DNA of 64,000 nt from Cupriavidus agavae (GTDB lineage: Bacteria > Pseudomonadota > Gammaproteobacteria > Burkholderiales > Burkholderiaceae): contig NZ_SGXM01000001.1 of NCBI RefSeq assembly GCF_004217045.1, positions 806,001-870,000 of the forward strand, in the 5' to 3' direction. Below are positions 35,783 through 44,741 of the stretch, one piece after another. How positions within the stretch are numbered: the first letter of the stretch is position 1; every line of letters starts with the position of its first letter. The translations under genes were made by a program, and so were the position numbers. The notes beneath the pieces are model-generated. The model was not told the origin of the DNA, ran no database searches, and was given only the letters and a program-made list of their open reading frames with translations.

Positions 35783-37756
35783 TTATTGCTGGTGCCCGCG
35801 CGGCGTCACCAGGTTGAAGCCGCTCTCGAACGTGTCGAGCATGCCGAACAAGCCTGCCACGGCCTGGGGGTTGCCGTCGATCCGGACCGCACCGGACTGG
35901 ATGGCCTGCGGCAGGGTCAGTTGCTTCAGGCTGATCTGGTCGAGCGTGGCCTTGCTCAGCGTGACCGTGGCGGTGGGCTGGGCGTGCTCGGCCTCGGCCA
36001 CATAGGTCAGCGCGCTGTTGCGCAGCGTCATCGCATAGCGCTGGTTCAGATCGGAAAATCGCCAGTTCAGCGTCATCGTCTTGCCGGCCGCCTTGTCGGC
36101 GTTGAGGCGTACGGCCAGGAAGTCGAAGAAGTTCGGCACGGTCAGCGCGCGCACCAGATCGGACGAACTCGTGCCCGCTGCGCCGCTCTGGCGCACCCCG
36201 TCGCGCAGTTCCATCGCACCGCTCAGATAGATATTGCGCCACGTGGCGTTTTCGCTCTGGTAGCCGAGCTGCTCCAGCGCGTCGGCCTGCAGCGCCCGTG
36301 CGGCGGCGTTCGACGGATCGGCGAAGACAAGTTCGTTGCCGATCTGCGCCACCCAGCGGTACTCGCCACGTGCGTAGGCATCTCGCAGTTTCGCCAGAAC
36401 GGCGTCGGCGCCGCCCATCCACTCAATGGTCTTCCGCGCGGCCGGCACGGGCGGCAACGGGTTCAGGTGCGCCGGGTTGCCGTCGTAGAAGCCAAGGTAG
36501 CGCTGGTACACGGCGCGCACGTTGTGGCTGACCGAGCCGTAGTAATCGCGGGCGTACCACTTGTTGGCCAGCGCCGGCGGCAGGCTCTTCAGTTGACCGG
36601 CGATGTCCAGCGGCGTGTAGCCCTGGTTCATCAGCCGCAGCGTCTGGTCGTTGAGGTAGGCATACATGTCGCGCTGGTCGGATAGCAGTTCGACGATTTT
36701 TTCGCGGCCCCAGGTGGGCCAGTGGTGCTGGCCGACCAGCACGTCCGAGCGGTTGCCGTAGCGCAGCAGCGACTGCGCCAGGAAGTACGACCATGCCTTG
36801 GCATCGCGTACCGGGGCACCGCGCAGCGTCAGCAGGTTGTGCTGGGTGCGCACCGCGTTTTCGGCGATGCACAGCGTCCGGAACTGCGGCAGGTAGATAT
36901 TCATCTCGGCCGGCGCCTCGGTGCCGGGGGTGAGCTGGAACTCGATGTCCACGCCGTCGATGCGGCGCGTGTCGATCGGCTTCTCGATCAGCACGGTGGG
37001 CGCGATCAGCGTCATGGTGCCGCGCGCGGTGGCCTTGCCCAGCCCGGTGTCTACCTGGCCCGTGGCGCTCTTCGGCAGGTTGATGCCGTACATGAACTGC
37101 GCGCGCCGGCTCATGGCGGTGCCGGCCAGCACGTTCTCGCTGACTGCCTCGTCCATGAAGCCGTGCGGCGCCAGGATGGCGACCTTGCCCGCCTTGACAT
37201 CGGCCTCGCTGACCAGCCCGCGCACGCCGCCAAAGTGATCGACGTGGCTGTGGGTGTAGATCACCGCCACGATCGGCTTGCGCGGCCGGTTCGCGTAGTA
37301 CAGGTCGAGGCCGGCGCGGGCGGTCTCGGCGGTCAGCAGCGTGTCGATCACGATCAGCCCGGTGTCGCCCTCGACGATGGTCATGTTGGCCAGGTCGTTG
37401 CCGCGGATCTGGTACACCCGGTCGGACACCTTGAACAGGCCGGCCTCGTTGTTCAACTGCGCCAGCCGCCAGAGGCTCGGGTTGACCGTGCTCGGCGCGT
37501 CGGCGGCGGATTCGAACGCGTAGGCGTCGAAATCCCAGGCCACGTTGCCGTCAGCCGTCTTGATCGTGCGCTCCGGAAAGCGCGCCACGAGTCCGCGCTT
37601 CGCATCCTCGTAGTCGGCCCGGTCCGAAAACGGCAGCTTGCGCAGCCATTCGGCATGCGACTGCTCGGTCAGCGGTGTGGCGGGCTTGGGCGCGGCGGAC
37701 GCGCTCATCACGGCGAACGTGGCGGAGATCAGCAGGGCAAGACGGGCGAGGCGCAT
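35783..37756 (-). CDS. sdsA: Exported linear alkylsulfatase (SdsA-like)
   Basis: The 657-residue product has a signal peptide ending SASA, a metallo-beta-lactamase domain with the zinc motif THSHVDHFGG at residues 168-177, an alkylsulfatase dimerisation region (MGGADAVLAKLRDAYARGEY then WVAQIGNELVFADPSN) and a C-terminal SCP2-like lipid-binding domain (about 545-650). This is the SdsA1 architecture, which hydrolyses primary alkyl sulfates such as SDS to alcohol and sulfate. It is followed by a GMC oxidoreductase gene and is divergent from a LysR gene, as sdsA is from sdsB in Pseudomonas. Confidence 0.92.
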   Translation of the reverse strand: MRLARLALLISATFAVMSASAAPKPATPLTEQSHAEWLRKLPFSDRADYEDAKRGLVARFPERTIKTADGNVAWDFDAYAFESAADAPSTVNPSLWRLAQLNNEAGLFKVSDRVYQIRGNDLANMTIVEGDTGLIVIDTLLTAETARAGLDLYYANRPRKPIVAVIYTHSHVDHFGGVRGLVSEADVKAGKVAILAPHGFMDEAVSENVLAGTAMSRRAQFMYGINLPKSATGQVDTGLGKATARGTMTLIAPTVLIEKPIDTRRIDGVDIEFQLTPGTEAPAEMNIYLPQFRTLCIAENAVRTQHNLLTLRGAPVRDAKAWSYFLAQSLLRYGNRSDVLVGQHHWPTWGREKIVELLSDQRDMYAYLNDQTLRLMNQGYTPLDIAGQLKSLPPALANKWYARDYYGSVSHNVRAVYQRYLGFYDGNPAHLNPLPPVPAARKTIEWMGGADAVLAKLRDAYARGEYRWVAQIGNELVFADPSNAAARALQADALEQLGYQSENATWRNIYLSGAMELRDGVRQSGAAGTSSSDLVRALTVPNFFDFLAVRLNADKAAGKTMTLNWRFSDLNQRYAMTLRNSALTYVAEAEHAQPTATVTLSKATLDQISLKQLTLPQAIQSGAVRIDGNPQAVAGLFGMLDTFESGFNLVTPRGHQQ

Positions 37757-37858
37757 GGAAAGTCGTTCCGGATGAAAAAACGAAGCATCTATTGGATGCG
37801 TCCACGACCTATAATTCAATTGCAAATTTCGTATCGCAGCAATGCGGGGAGTGCATGG
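37757..37858. promoter_or_regulatory. sdsA-LysR divergent promoter region
   Basis: The 102-base gap contains TATAAT (37810-37815) and an AT-rich imperfect palindrome around AATTCAATTGCAAATT (37813-37828). Such a site is a plausible LysR-type operator, but the half-sites are not perfect. Confidence 0.45.
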
Positions 37859-38755
37859 ATGAACCTGAAGCGGCTCGAACATCTGGTGGCGGTGGCGGAG
37901 GAGGGCTCGCTGGCGGCGGCGGCCCGGCGTGTCCACCTGAGCCAACCCGCCCTGACGCGCAGCATCCAGGCGCTTGAAGAGGAGGCCGGCGCCGTGCTGC
38001 TCGACCGGGGCGCGCGCGGCGTGACGCTGACCGCCGTGGGCCGCATGGTCACCGAGCGCGCGCGCCGCATCCTGTTCGAATCGGGCTGTCTCGCGCGTGA
38101 TCTTGCCCTGGTGCGCCAGCACGAGATCGGCAGCGTCCAGATCGGTTTCGGCGCCTTCCCGGCCGCCATCCTGCTGCCCGAACTGCTCTGCGAGCTGCAC
38201 CGGCAGTGGCCCAAGCTGCGCATCGCCACCGAGGTCAACCATCCGCGCGCGTTGCTCGACGCGCTCTACGCCGAGCAGGTGGACTTCGTCGTGATCGAGC
38301 ACAGCACCGTGCCCACCGTGGCCGAACTCGAAGTCCGCCGCCTTCCCGCCGGCCCCGGCGGCATCTTCGCCCGCGCCGGCCATCCGCTGGCCGCCGGCCC
38401 GGTCGATATCGCCACCCTGCGCGCCTCGGCCCTCGTTTCCGTAGTATTTCCGCCAGAAACCCACGAGCGCCTGCGCAAGCTGCTGCGCTGCAAGCCCGGC
38501 GAGGACCTGCCGTTCCAGGTCGAAAGCAACGACTTCCGGGCCCTGACCCACCTCGTCCGGAACGCCGACGCCCTGCTGCTGGGCCCCACGCGCGCGGTCG
38601 CCGAAGAACTGAAGGCGGGAAAGCTGGTGACACTGGACGTGCCGGAACTGCCCGAAGTCACGATGCAGTTCTCGGTGGTGTGGCTGAAACAGCGGACGCT
38701 GTCGCCAGCGGCGGGAAGGGCGGTGGGGGTGATCGAAGGGGTGGCGGGAGGGTGA
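37859..38755 (+). CDS. LysR family regulator (SdsB-like position)
   Basis: The 298-residue product has an N-terminal winged helix-turn-helix (LKRLEHLVAVAEEGSLAAAA, RRVHLSQPALTRSIQALEEE) and a C-terminal inducer-binding domain with GSVQIGFGAFPAAILLP at its start. The ATG at 37859 has GGGGA nine bases upstream. It is divergent from the alkylsulfatase gene and so probably activates it, as SdsB does for SdsA. The inducer would be an alkyl sulfate or its alcohol, by analogy only. Confidence 0.88.
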   Translation: MNLKRLEHLVAVAEEGSLAAAARRVHLSQPALTRSIQALEEEAGAVLLDRGARGVTLTAVGRMVTERARRILFESGCLARDLALVRQHEIGSVQIGFGAFPAAILLPELLCELHRQWPKLRIATEVNHPRALLDALYAEQVDFVVIEHSTVPTVAELEVRRLPAGPGGIFARAGHPLAAGPVDIATLRASALVSVVFPPETHERLRKLLRCKPGEDLPFQVESNDFRALTHLVRNADALLLGPTRAVAEELKAGKLVTLDVPELPEVTMQFSVVWLKQRTLSPAAGRAVGVIEGVAGG

Positions 38756-38839
38756 CCACGCAGATTTTATGAGTTTCCGCGGTTCTATGGCCTGGCTCGA
38801 AGAAAAGCTCGAACAAATCAATTGAAGATGCTACGTAAG

Positions 38840-38880
38840 CCGAGCGCAGTACTTCTGAGTAGAGGCGCTGCGCTCGGTTT
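38840..38880 (+). terminator. Terminator of the LysR gene
   Basis: CCGAGCGCAG and CTGCGCTCGG form a perfect 10-bp stem around an 18-base loop, followed by TTT. It lies 84 bases after the LysR stop; a tiny 18-codon frame (38769-38825) lies between. Confidence 0.75.
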
Positions 38881-38905
38881 GCAACAGTGGGTTTTTGGCG
38901 GGGGG

Positions 38906-38954
38906 TTGATGGAGAACTGATAAAAGACTATATTCAGTCCGATCCATAGCGGAC
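38906..38954 (+). promoter_or_regulatory. Promoter and operator of the toxin-antitoxin pair
   Basis: TTGATG (38906-38911), a 17-base spacer and TATATT (38929-38934) form a good promoter. Directly after it GTCCG-8-CGGAC (38937-38954) is a perfect inverted repeat over the expected start site, the usual place for autorepression by a Phd-type antitoxin. Confidence 0.65.
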
Positions 38955-38960
38955 GGAAAA

Positions 38961-39245
38961 ATGCGCATCACAAATCACATCAAGCCCATCAGCTATCTCA
39001 AAAGCGAGGCAGCCCAGATCGTCAAGGACCTTGCCGAGTCTGGCGAGCCGCTGATCATCACGCAGAACGGCGAAGCCAAGCTCGTCGTTCAGGACGTGCG
39101 TAGCTACGAAGCCGATCGGCAGACGCTGGCGCTTCTCAAGATCCTCGCGCTCGGCCAGAAACAGATCGAGCAGGGCAAGTTTTCTGATATCGACGATGTG
39201 TTTGCCGAGTTGGACGAACTGGACAGGCAAGAGAAACGGCGCTGA
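38961..39245 (+). CDS. Phd/YefM-type antitoxin
   Basis: The 94-residue product starts with the Phd/YefM DNA-binding fold (ISYLKSEAAQIVKDLAESGE, PLIITQNGEAKLVVQD) and ends in a charged helix (QIEQGKFSDIDDVFAELDEL) that should wrap the toxin. It would neutralise the downstream toxin and repress the operon through the operator over its promoter. The stop TGA shares one base with the toxin ATG, indicating coupling. Confidence 0.9.
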   Translation: MRITNHIKPISYLKSEAAQIVKDLAESGEPLIITQNGEAKLVVQDVRSYEADRQTLALLKILALGQKQIEQGKFSDIDDVFAELDELDRQEKRR

Positions 39246-39580
39246 TGGCTTCCAAACTGCTGAGAGCAAAGCTTCTCGACAGCGGGAAGGCAGAACTGAT
39301 GCGCGTCCGGCGCTATGTGGTGGATGCATTTGGCTTGCCTGTCTGGGAAGCGTCGTATGCCCTGATTCGGGCATCCATCGAACGAATCCGGGAGTATCCG
39401 GAGAGCGGGCACCCCGTCGACGAACTCGGTGCGCTGACCGCTGACCGATTCCGCGAAGTGAACTGCGGCCGGAACCGGATCATCTATGAGGTAAGGGGCG
39501 ATACCGTCTACATCCACCTGATCGTGGATCAGCGCCGCGATCTGACGGCCTTGTTGCAGTCGATGGTCCTTCACGTGTAA
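39245..39580 (+). CDS. RelE/ParE-type toxin
   Basis: The 111-residue product has the RelE/ParE fold signature: a helical N-terminus, SIERIREYPESGHPVDELG, then FREVNCGRNRIIYEV and VYIHLIVDQRRDL. By sequence it is closer to ParE than to RelE, so the target could be DNA gyrase, but mRNA cleavage cannot be excluded. It follows the antitoxin with a one-base overlap and is followed by a terminator. Confidence 0.9.
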   Translation: MASKLLRAKLLDSGKAELMRVRRYVVDAFGLPVWEASYALIRASIERIREYPESGHPVDELGALTADRFREVNCGRNRIIYEVRGDTVYIHLIVDQRRDLTALLQSMVLHV

Positions 39581-39612
39581 GGCATTGGGTCCAACGACAA
39601 GACCACAAGAAA

Positions 39613-39632
39613 AAAGCGCCCGAGGGCGCTTT
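39613..39632. terminator. Terminator between toxin and fabI
   Basis: AAAGCGCC and GGCGCTTT form an 8-bp stem around CGAG, flanked by A and T runs. It serves both convergent transcripts. Confidence 0.8.
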
Positions 39633-39657
39633 CATAACATCGGAACAACGGGTCGGA

Positions 39658-40440
39658 TCACTCCTCCACCGCCGTCCCCACGATGTTGTATCCGCCGTCC
39701 ACGTACGTGATCTCGCCCGTCACGCCGCTGGCGAGGTCGGAGAGCAGGAAGGCGGCCACGTTGCCGACTTCCTCGATCGTCACGTTGCGGCGCATCGGGG
39801 CCACGTCTTCGAAGTGCTTGAGCAGCTTGCCGAAGTCCTTGATGCCCGAGGCGGCCAGGGTCTTGATCGGGCCGGCGGAGATGCCGTTGGCGCGCATGCC
39901 CTTCGGGCCGATGGCCGAGGCCAGGTAGCGGACGCTGGCTTCGAGCGAGGCCTTGGCCAGGCCCATCGTGTTGTAGTTCGGTACCACGCGCTCCGCGCCC
40001 AGGTAGCTCAGCGTCAGCAGCGAGGCTTTCTCGTTGAGCAGCGGCAGTGCGGCCTTCGCCAGTGCCGGGAAGCTGTAGGCCGAGATGTCGTGGGCGATCC
40101 GGAAGCCTTCGCGCGACAGGCCGTCGAGGAAGTCGCCGGCGATGGCTTCGCGCGGGGCGAACCCGATCGAATGCACCAGCCCGTCGAATTTTTCCCAGCG
40201 CTGCCCCAGGGCGGCGAACGTGGCGGCGATCTGCTCGTCGCTGCCGACGTCGCAGTCATAGATCATGTCGGAACCGAATTCCTTGGCGAAGTCCGTGATG
40301 CGGTCCTTGAATCGTTCGCCCACGTACGTGAAGGCCAGTTCGGCGCCTTCGCGCTTGCATGCCGAGGCAATGCCGTAGGCAATCGAGCGGTTCGAAAGCA
40401 AGCCCGTGATCAGGATCCGCTTACCTGCCAGAAATCCCAT
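39658..40440 (-). CDS. fabI: Enoyl-ACP reductase FabI
   Basis: FabI performs the last NADH-dependent reduction in fatty-acid elongation and is the triclosan target. The 260 residues match the E. coli enzyme closely: [16 protein letters not shown] at the cofactor site, and catalytic Tyr146, Tyr156 and Lys163 at identical numbering. GGAG lies eight bases before the ATG at 40440; a long upstream frame is rejected. It is a single gene between a toxin gene and the divergent yej operon. Confidence 0.96.
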   Translation of the reverse strand: MGFLAGKRILITGLLSNRSIAYGIASACKREGAELAFTYVGERFKDRITDFAKEFGSDMIYDCDVGSDEQIAATFAALGQRWEKFDGLVHSIGFAPREAIAGDFLDGLSREGFRIAHDISAYSFPALAKAALPLLNEKASLLTLSYLGAERVVPNYNTMGLAKASLEASVRYLASAIGPKGMRANGISAGPIKTLAASGIKDFGKLLKHFEDVAPMRRNVTIEEVGNVAAFLLSDLASGVTGEITYVDGGYNIVGTAVEE

Positions 40441-40653
40441 AGAAACTCCATGATGGTTGTGAGGACGGGCATGTTTCGTGCACCGGCCCGTGGTCCGGTG
40501 CACGGCGAGGATTAGACCCCGCCTTTTGTTGCGCCGCGTAGAGGGAATGTCCGGATGGCTGGGCGCCATCCGAACACATGTAAAATTGTCGCACAACTTC
40601 GCCCGGCCACAAGCCGCCGGGCTGTCTCGGGCATTGTGGAGGTCTGCAACCGG
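40441..40653. promoter_or_regulatory. Divergent gap between fabI and yejA
   Basis: The gap contains a perfect inverted repeat CGGATGGC-5-GCCATCCG (40552-40572) followed by a -10-like TAAAAT (40581-40586) toward yejA. The repeat could be an operator for either gene. Confidence 0.4.
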
Positions 40654-42546
40654 ATGCTGATTCATGCACGTTGGCCGCGCTGGGCGGCAGGGCGGTGCTT
40701 CCGTCGACGCGCGGTGGTGCATTGGGGTCTCGCGCTGTCGATCCTGACTGCGGGTTTTCCCCTATCTGTGCCATCTACTTACGCCGGCCATGGTTTCGCG
40801 CTGCATGGCGACCTGAAGTATCCGGCCGATTTTCCGCATTTCGACTACGTCAATCCGGCGGCCCCGCAGGGCGGCACGCTGACGCTGGCCAATCCGGACC
40901 GGCGCACCAGCTTCGACAAGTTCAATCCGTTCACGCTCAAGGGCACGGCAGCGCCGGGCCTGACCTCGCTGATGTTCGAGACGCTGCTGGTCAGCAGCGC
41001 CGACGAATCGGCCAGCGCCTACGGCCTGCTGGCCGACGACGTGACCGTGGCGCCCGACCAGCTCTCGGTCACGTTCCACCTGCGGCCCGAGGCGCGCTTC
41101 AACAATGGCGACCCGGTGCTGGCCGCCGACATCAAGTATTCCTACGACATGCTGATGAGCAAGTCCGCCAGTCCGGGCTACCGCAGCATGTGTTCGGACG
41201 TAAAAGCCGTGGTGGTGACCGGCGAGCGGACCGTGCGCTTTGATTTCAAGCAACGCAACGCCGAACTGCCGCTGATCGTCGGCCAGTTGCCGATCTTTTC
41301 GAAGAAGTGGACGTCCAAGACGCCGTTCGAGAAGCTGACGTTCGAGGAGCCGGTAGCCAGCGGCCCGTACCGGATCGAGCGGTTCGATGCCGGCCGCGGC
41401 ATCATCTTCCAGCGTAATCCCAAGTACTGGGGCCGCAACCTGGCCGTGCGGCGCGGCACCTTCAACTTTGACCGCGTGGTCTACCGGCTCTACAAGGACG
41501 AGACGGCGCGGCTGGAGGCGTTCAAGGCCGGCGAATTCGACGCCATCGTCGAGTACCGCTCCAAGAATTGGGCAAAAAGCTATGTCGGCAAGCGTTTCCG
41601 CGACGGCAGCCTGATCAAGACCGACTTCCCGCACCGCAACGGCGCCGGCATGCAGGGCTTCGTGATGAACATGCGCAAGCCGATCTTCCAGGACGTGAAC
41701 GTGCGTCGCGCGCTGATCCTGGCGCTCGACTTCGAATGGCTGAACCGCCAGTTGTTCTACGGCGCCTACCGCCGTCTCGACAGCTGGTTCTCGAACAGCG
41801 AACTGGCCGCGAGCACCACGTTCGACGGCAAGCCCGGCCCCGGCGAACTGAAGCTGCTGGAGCCGCTGCGCCGCGAGCTGCCGCCCGAGGTGTTCGGCGT
41901 GGACGTGGTGCAGCCCACCACCAACCCGCCGCGGTCGCTCCGCGACAACCTGCGCGACGCCCGGCGCCTGCTGGCCCAGGCCGGCTGGACCTACGCCGAC
42001 GGGGCGCTGCGCAATGCCAAGGGCGAGCCGCTGGTGTTCGAGTTCCTCGACGACGGCGGCGCGATGAGCCGGGTCATCACGGCCTACGTGCGCAACCTCG
42101 AAAAGCTCGGCATCCAGGTGCACCAGCGCACCACGGACTTCGCGCTGTACCAGAAGCGGCTGGAGGATTTCGATTTCGACATGGTGTCGATCCGTTTCCC
42201 GGACTCGCAAAGCCCCGGCAACGAGCTGCGCGACCGTTTCACGACCGAGGCCGCCGGCACGCCGGGCTCCGACAACCTGTTCGGGCTCAAGTCGCCGGCC
42301 GTGGACAAGCTCGTGGACGCGGTGCTGCACGCCGAGTCGCGCGACGACCTCGTGGTGGCCGGCCGCGCGCTGGACCGCGTGCTGATGCACGGCTACTACA
42401 TCGTGCCGAACTGGTACAGTGCGTCCCACCGCGTGTCGTACCGCAAGGAGTTGTCGTACCCGGCGCGCCTGCCGTACTTCTATACCGCGGAGGGCTGGAT
42501 TCTCTCCAACTGGTGGCGCAACGACCTCGCGCCGCGCACCCAGTAA
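40654..42546 (+). CDS. yejA: Peptide-binding protein YejA-like
   Basis: The 630-residue periplasmic protein belongs to the SBP_bac_5 family (DPPA/OppA fold), with the YejA-type opening [20 protein letters not shown] and [14 protein letters not shown], then [20 protein letters not shown]. An exporting signal with an unusually long basic N-terminus precedes it (span at about 23-40). The start at 40654 follows GGAGG by eleven bases. YejA feeds the YejBEF importer; the E. coli system takes up microcin C and peptides. It is first in a four-gene operon. Confidence 0.9.
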   Translation: MLIHARWPRWAAGRCFRRRAVVHWGLALSILTAGFPLSVPSTYAGHGFALHGDLKYPADFPHFDYVNPAAPQGGTLTLANPDRRTSFDKFNPFTLKGTAAPGLTSLMFETLLVSSADESASAYGLLADDVTVAPDQLSVTFHLRPEARFNNGDPVLAADIKYSYDMLMSKSASPGYRSMCSDVKAVVVTGERTVRFDFKQRNAELPLIVGQLPIFSKKWTSKTPFEKLTFEEPVASGPYRIERFDAGRGIIFQRNPKYWGRNLAVRRGTFNFDRVVYRLYKDETARLEAFKAGEFDAIVEYRSKNWAKSYVGKRFRDGSLIKTDFPHRNGAGMQGFVMNMRKPIFQDVNVRRALILALDFEWLNRQLFYGAYRRLDSWFSNSELAASTTFDGKPGPGELKLLEPLRRELPPEVFGVDVVQPTTNPPRSLRDNLRDARRLLAQAGWTYADGALRNAKGEPLVFEFLDDGGAMSRVITAYVRNLEKLGIQVHQRTTDFALYQKRLEDFDFDMVSIRFPDSQSPGNELRDRFTTEAAGTPGSDNLFGLKSPAVDKLVDAVLHAESRDDLVVAGRALDRVLMHGYYIVPNWYSASHRVSYRKELSYPARLPYFYTAEGWILSNWWRNDLAPRTQ

Positions 42547-42561
42547 GGACCCCGGAGGCCA

Positions 42562-43611
42562 ATGCTTGCCTATCTGCTGAAGCGAATCCTGCTGATGATC
42601 CCGACGCTGATCGGGGTCATCACGCTGACGTTCGTCGTGATCCAGTTCGTGCCGGGTGGCCCGGTCGAGCAGATGATGATGGAAATGAAGGGCCGCGGCG
42701 GCGCCGCGGAAGCCAGCGGCGGCGGGGCGGAATACCGCGGCCGGCGCGGCGTGGACCCCGAGAAGATCAAGGAAATCCAGGCGCTGTACGGCTTCGACAA
42801 GCCGCCGCTGGAGCGTTATTTCATGATGCTCAAGCGCTTTGCCCAGTTCGACCTGGGCCAGAGCTATTTCCAGCACCGCAGCGTCTGGGAACTGGTGAAG
42901 TCCAAGATGCCGGTGTCGATCAGCCTCGGGCTCTGGACGTTCTTCCTGACCTACCTGATATCGGTGCCGCTCGGCATCTCGAAGGCGATCCGCGCGGGCA
43001 GCCGCTTCGACGTGATCAGCACCATGATCGTGCTGGTGGGCTACGCGATCCCCGGTTTCGTGCTCGGCGTGCTGCTGCTGGTGCTGTTCGGCGGGGGCAC
43101 CTTCCTGCAGTGGTTCCCGCTGCGCGGGCTGACCTCCGACAACTGGGAGCAGCTCTCGCTGATGGGCAAGGTCATGGATTACCTGTGGCACCTGGTGATG
43201 CCGATCACGGCCTCGGTCGTGGGCAGCTTCGCCGTGGTGACGATGCTGACCAAGAACGCCTTCCTGGAGGAAATCCGCAAGCAGTACGTGCTGACCGCCC
43301 GGGCCAAGGGTCTGTCCGAGCGGCGCGTGCTCTGGAAGCATGTGTTCCGCAATGCACTGATTCCGCTCGTCACGGGCTTTCCGGCGGCGTTCATCGGCGC
43401 CTTCTTCACTGGCTCGCTGCTGATCGAGACGCTGTTCTCGCTCGACGGGCTGGGCCTGCTGTCCTATGAAGCCGTCCTGCGCCGCGATTACCCGGTGGTG
43501 CTGGGCACGCTCTATCTGTTTACGCTGATCGGCCTCGTGACCCGCCTGATTTCCGATGTCTGCTACGTGATGGTGGACCCCCGCATCCACTTCGAGGGGA
43601 TGCACCGATGA
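42562..43611 (+). CDS. yejB: Peptide ABC transporter permease YejB
   Basis: The 349-residue inner-membrane permease has the family N-terminus MLAYLLKRILLMIPTLIGVI, about six spans, and the EAA loop QYVLTARAKGLSERRVLWKH. A Gly-rich insert at residues 42-56 (RGGAAEASGGGAEYRG) is a variable feature. It is 15 bases after yejA and overlaps yejE by four bases (ATGA). Confidence 0.93.
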   Translation: MLAYLLKRILLMIPTLIGVITLTFVVIQFVPGGPVEQMMMEMKGRGGAAEASGGGAEYRGRRGVDPEKIKEIQALYGFDKPPLERYFMMLKRFAQFDLGQSYFQHRSVWELVKSKMPVSISLGLWTFFLTYLISVPLGISKAIRAGSRFDVISTMIVLVGYAIPGFVLGVLLLVLFGGGTFLQWFPLRGLTSDNWEQLSLMGKVMDYLWHLVMPITASVVGSFAVVTMLTKNAFLEEIRKQYVLTARAKGLSERRVLWKHVFRNALIPLVTGFPAAFIGAFFTGSLLIETLFSLDGLGLLSYEAVLRRDYPVVLGTLYLFTLIGLVTRLISDVCYVMVDPRIHFEGMHR

Positions 43612-44741
43612 GATTCCGCGCCAAGGCAGCGGCCGGCGTGGCCAGCCTGCCGCACTCCCTGTCTCCCCGCCAGCGCGCCTGGCAGCGCTTTCGCCGCAAC
43701 CGGCTTGGCTACTGGAGCCTGGTGCTGTTCGTCATCATGTTCGTGCTGAGCATGGGCGCCGAACTATTGTCGAGCGACCGCCCGCTGATGGTGCGCTACA
43801 AGGGCGAGTACTACTTCCCGATCGTCAAGGTCTACTCCGAGACCACGTTCGATGGCGATTTTGCGACGCCGGCCGACTATCTCGACCCGTTCATCCGCGA
43901 CCGCATCACGACCAATGGCAATTTCGCCATTTTTCCGCCGAACCGGTATTCCTACGATTCGCTGAACTACTTCGCCAAGGAGCCGAACCCGGCGCCGCCG
44001 TCGGCCGACAACTGGCTCGGCACCGATGACCGGGGCCGCGACGTGCTGGCGCGGCTGCTGTACGGCTTCCGCGTCTCGGTGCTGTTCGGGCTGGCGCTGA
44101 CGGTGATAGGGGTGCTGGTGGGCACGCTGACCGGAGCGCTGATGGGCTTCTTCGGCGGGCGCTTCGACCTGTTCTCGCAGCGCGCCATCGAGATCTGGAG
44201 CGCGATGCCGGAGCTGTACCTGCTGATCATCTTCGCCTCGATCTTCGAGCCGAGCCTGGCGCTGCTGGTGATCCTGCTCTCGCTGTTCGGCTGGATGGGC
44301 TTGTCGGACTACGTGCGGGCCGAGTTCTACCGCAACCGCTCGCTCGACTACGTCAAGGCCGCCCGCGCGCTGGGGTTGTCGAACGTGCAGATCATGTGGC
44401 GCCATATCCTGCCCAACAGCCTGACGCCGGTGATCACGTTCCTGCCATTCCGCATGAGCGCGGCAATCCTGGCGCTGACCAGCCTCGACTTCCTGGGCCT
44501 GGGCGTGCCGCCCACCACGCCGAGCCTGGGCGAATTGCTGGCGCAGGGCAAGGCCAACCTCGATGCCTGGTGGATCTCGCTGGGCACGTTCACGGTGCTG
44601 GTCGTCACGCTGCTGCTGCTGACCTTCATGGGCGATGCGCTGCGCGACGCCTTCGATACCCGCCTGGGCCTGGCGCAACTGCGCGGCCGCGTGGAGCCCA
44701 AGGTGCCGGCCGGCAGCCCGGCGGCGGAGGCCGCGCCATGA
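43608..44741 (+). CDS. yejE: Peptide ABC transporter permease YejE
   Basis: The 377-residue permease has the long N-terminal arm typical of YejE (QRAWQRFRRNRLGYWSLVLF), a periplasmic loop with the family's PPNRYSYDS-type segment, and the EAA loop DYVKAARALGLSNVQIMWRH. It pairs with YejB. Both ends overlap neighbours by four bases, so yejBEF is translationally coupled. Confidence 0.93.
   Translation: MRFRAKAAAGVASLPHSLSPRQRAWQRFRRNRLGYWSLVLFVIMFVLSMGAELLSSDRPLMVRYKGEYYFPIVKVYSETTFDGDFATPADYLDPFIRDRITTNGNFAIFPPNRYSYDSLNYFAKEPNPAPPSADNWLGTDDRGRDVLARLLYGFRVSVLFGLALTVIGVLVGTLTGALMGFFGGRFDLFSQRAIEIWSAMPELYLLIIFASIFEPSLALLVILLSLFGWMGLSDYVRAEFYRNRSLDYVKAARALGLSNVQIMWRHILPNSLTPVITFLPFRMSAAILALTSLDFLGLGVPPTTPSLGELLAQGKANLDAWWISLGTFTVLVVTLLLLTFMGDALRDAFDTRLGLAQLRGRVEPKVPAGSPAAEAAP

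Noticed and set aside
38769-38825. 18-codon frame between the LysR gene and its terminator
   Set aside because: Too short to support, with no clear ribosome site; may be a decayed gene end.
40762-43605. Open frame of about 950 codons antisense to yejA and yejB
   Set aside because: Its His/Gln/Arg-rich composition is that of a reverse-strand shadow of GC-rich coding DNA, and the yej genes have clear motifs.
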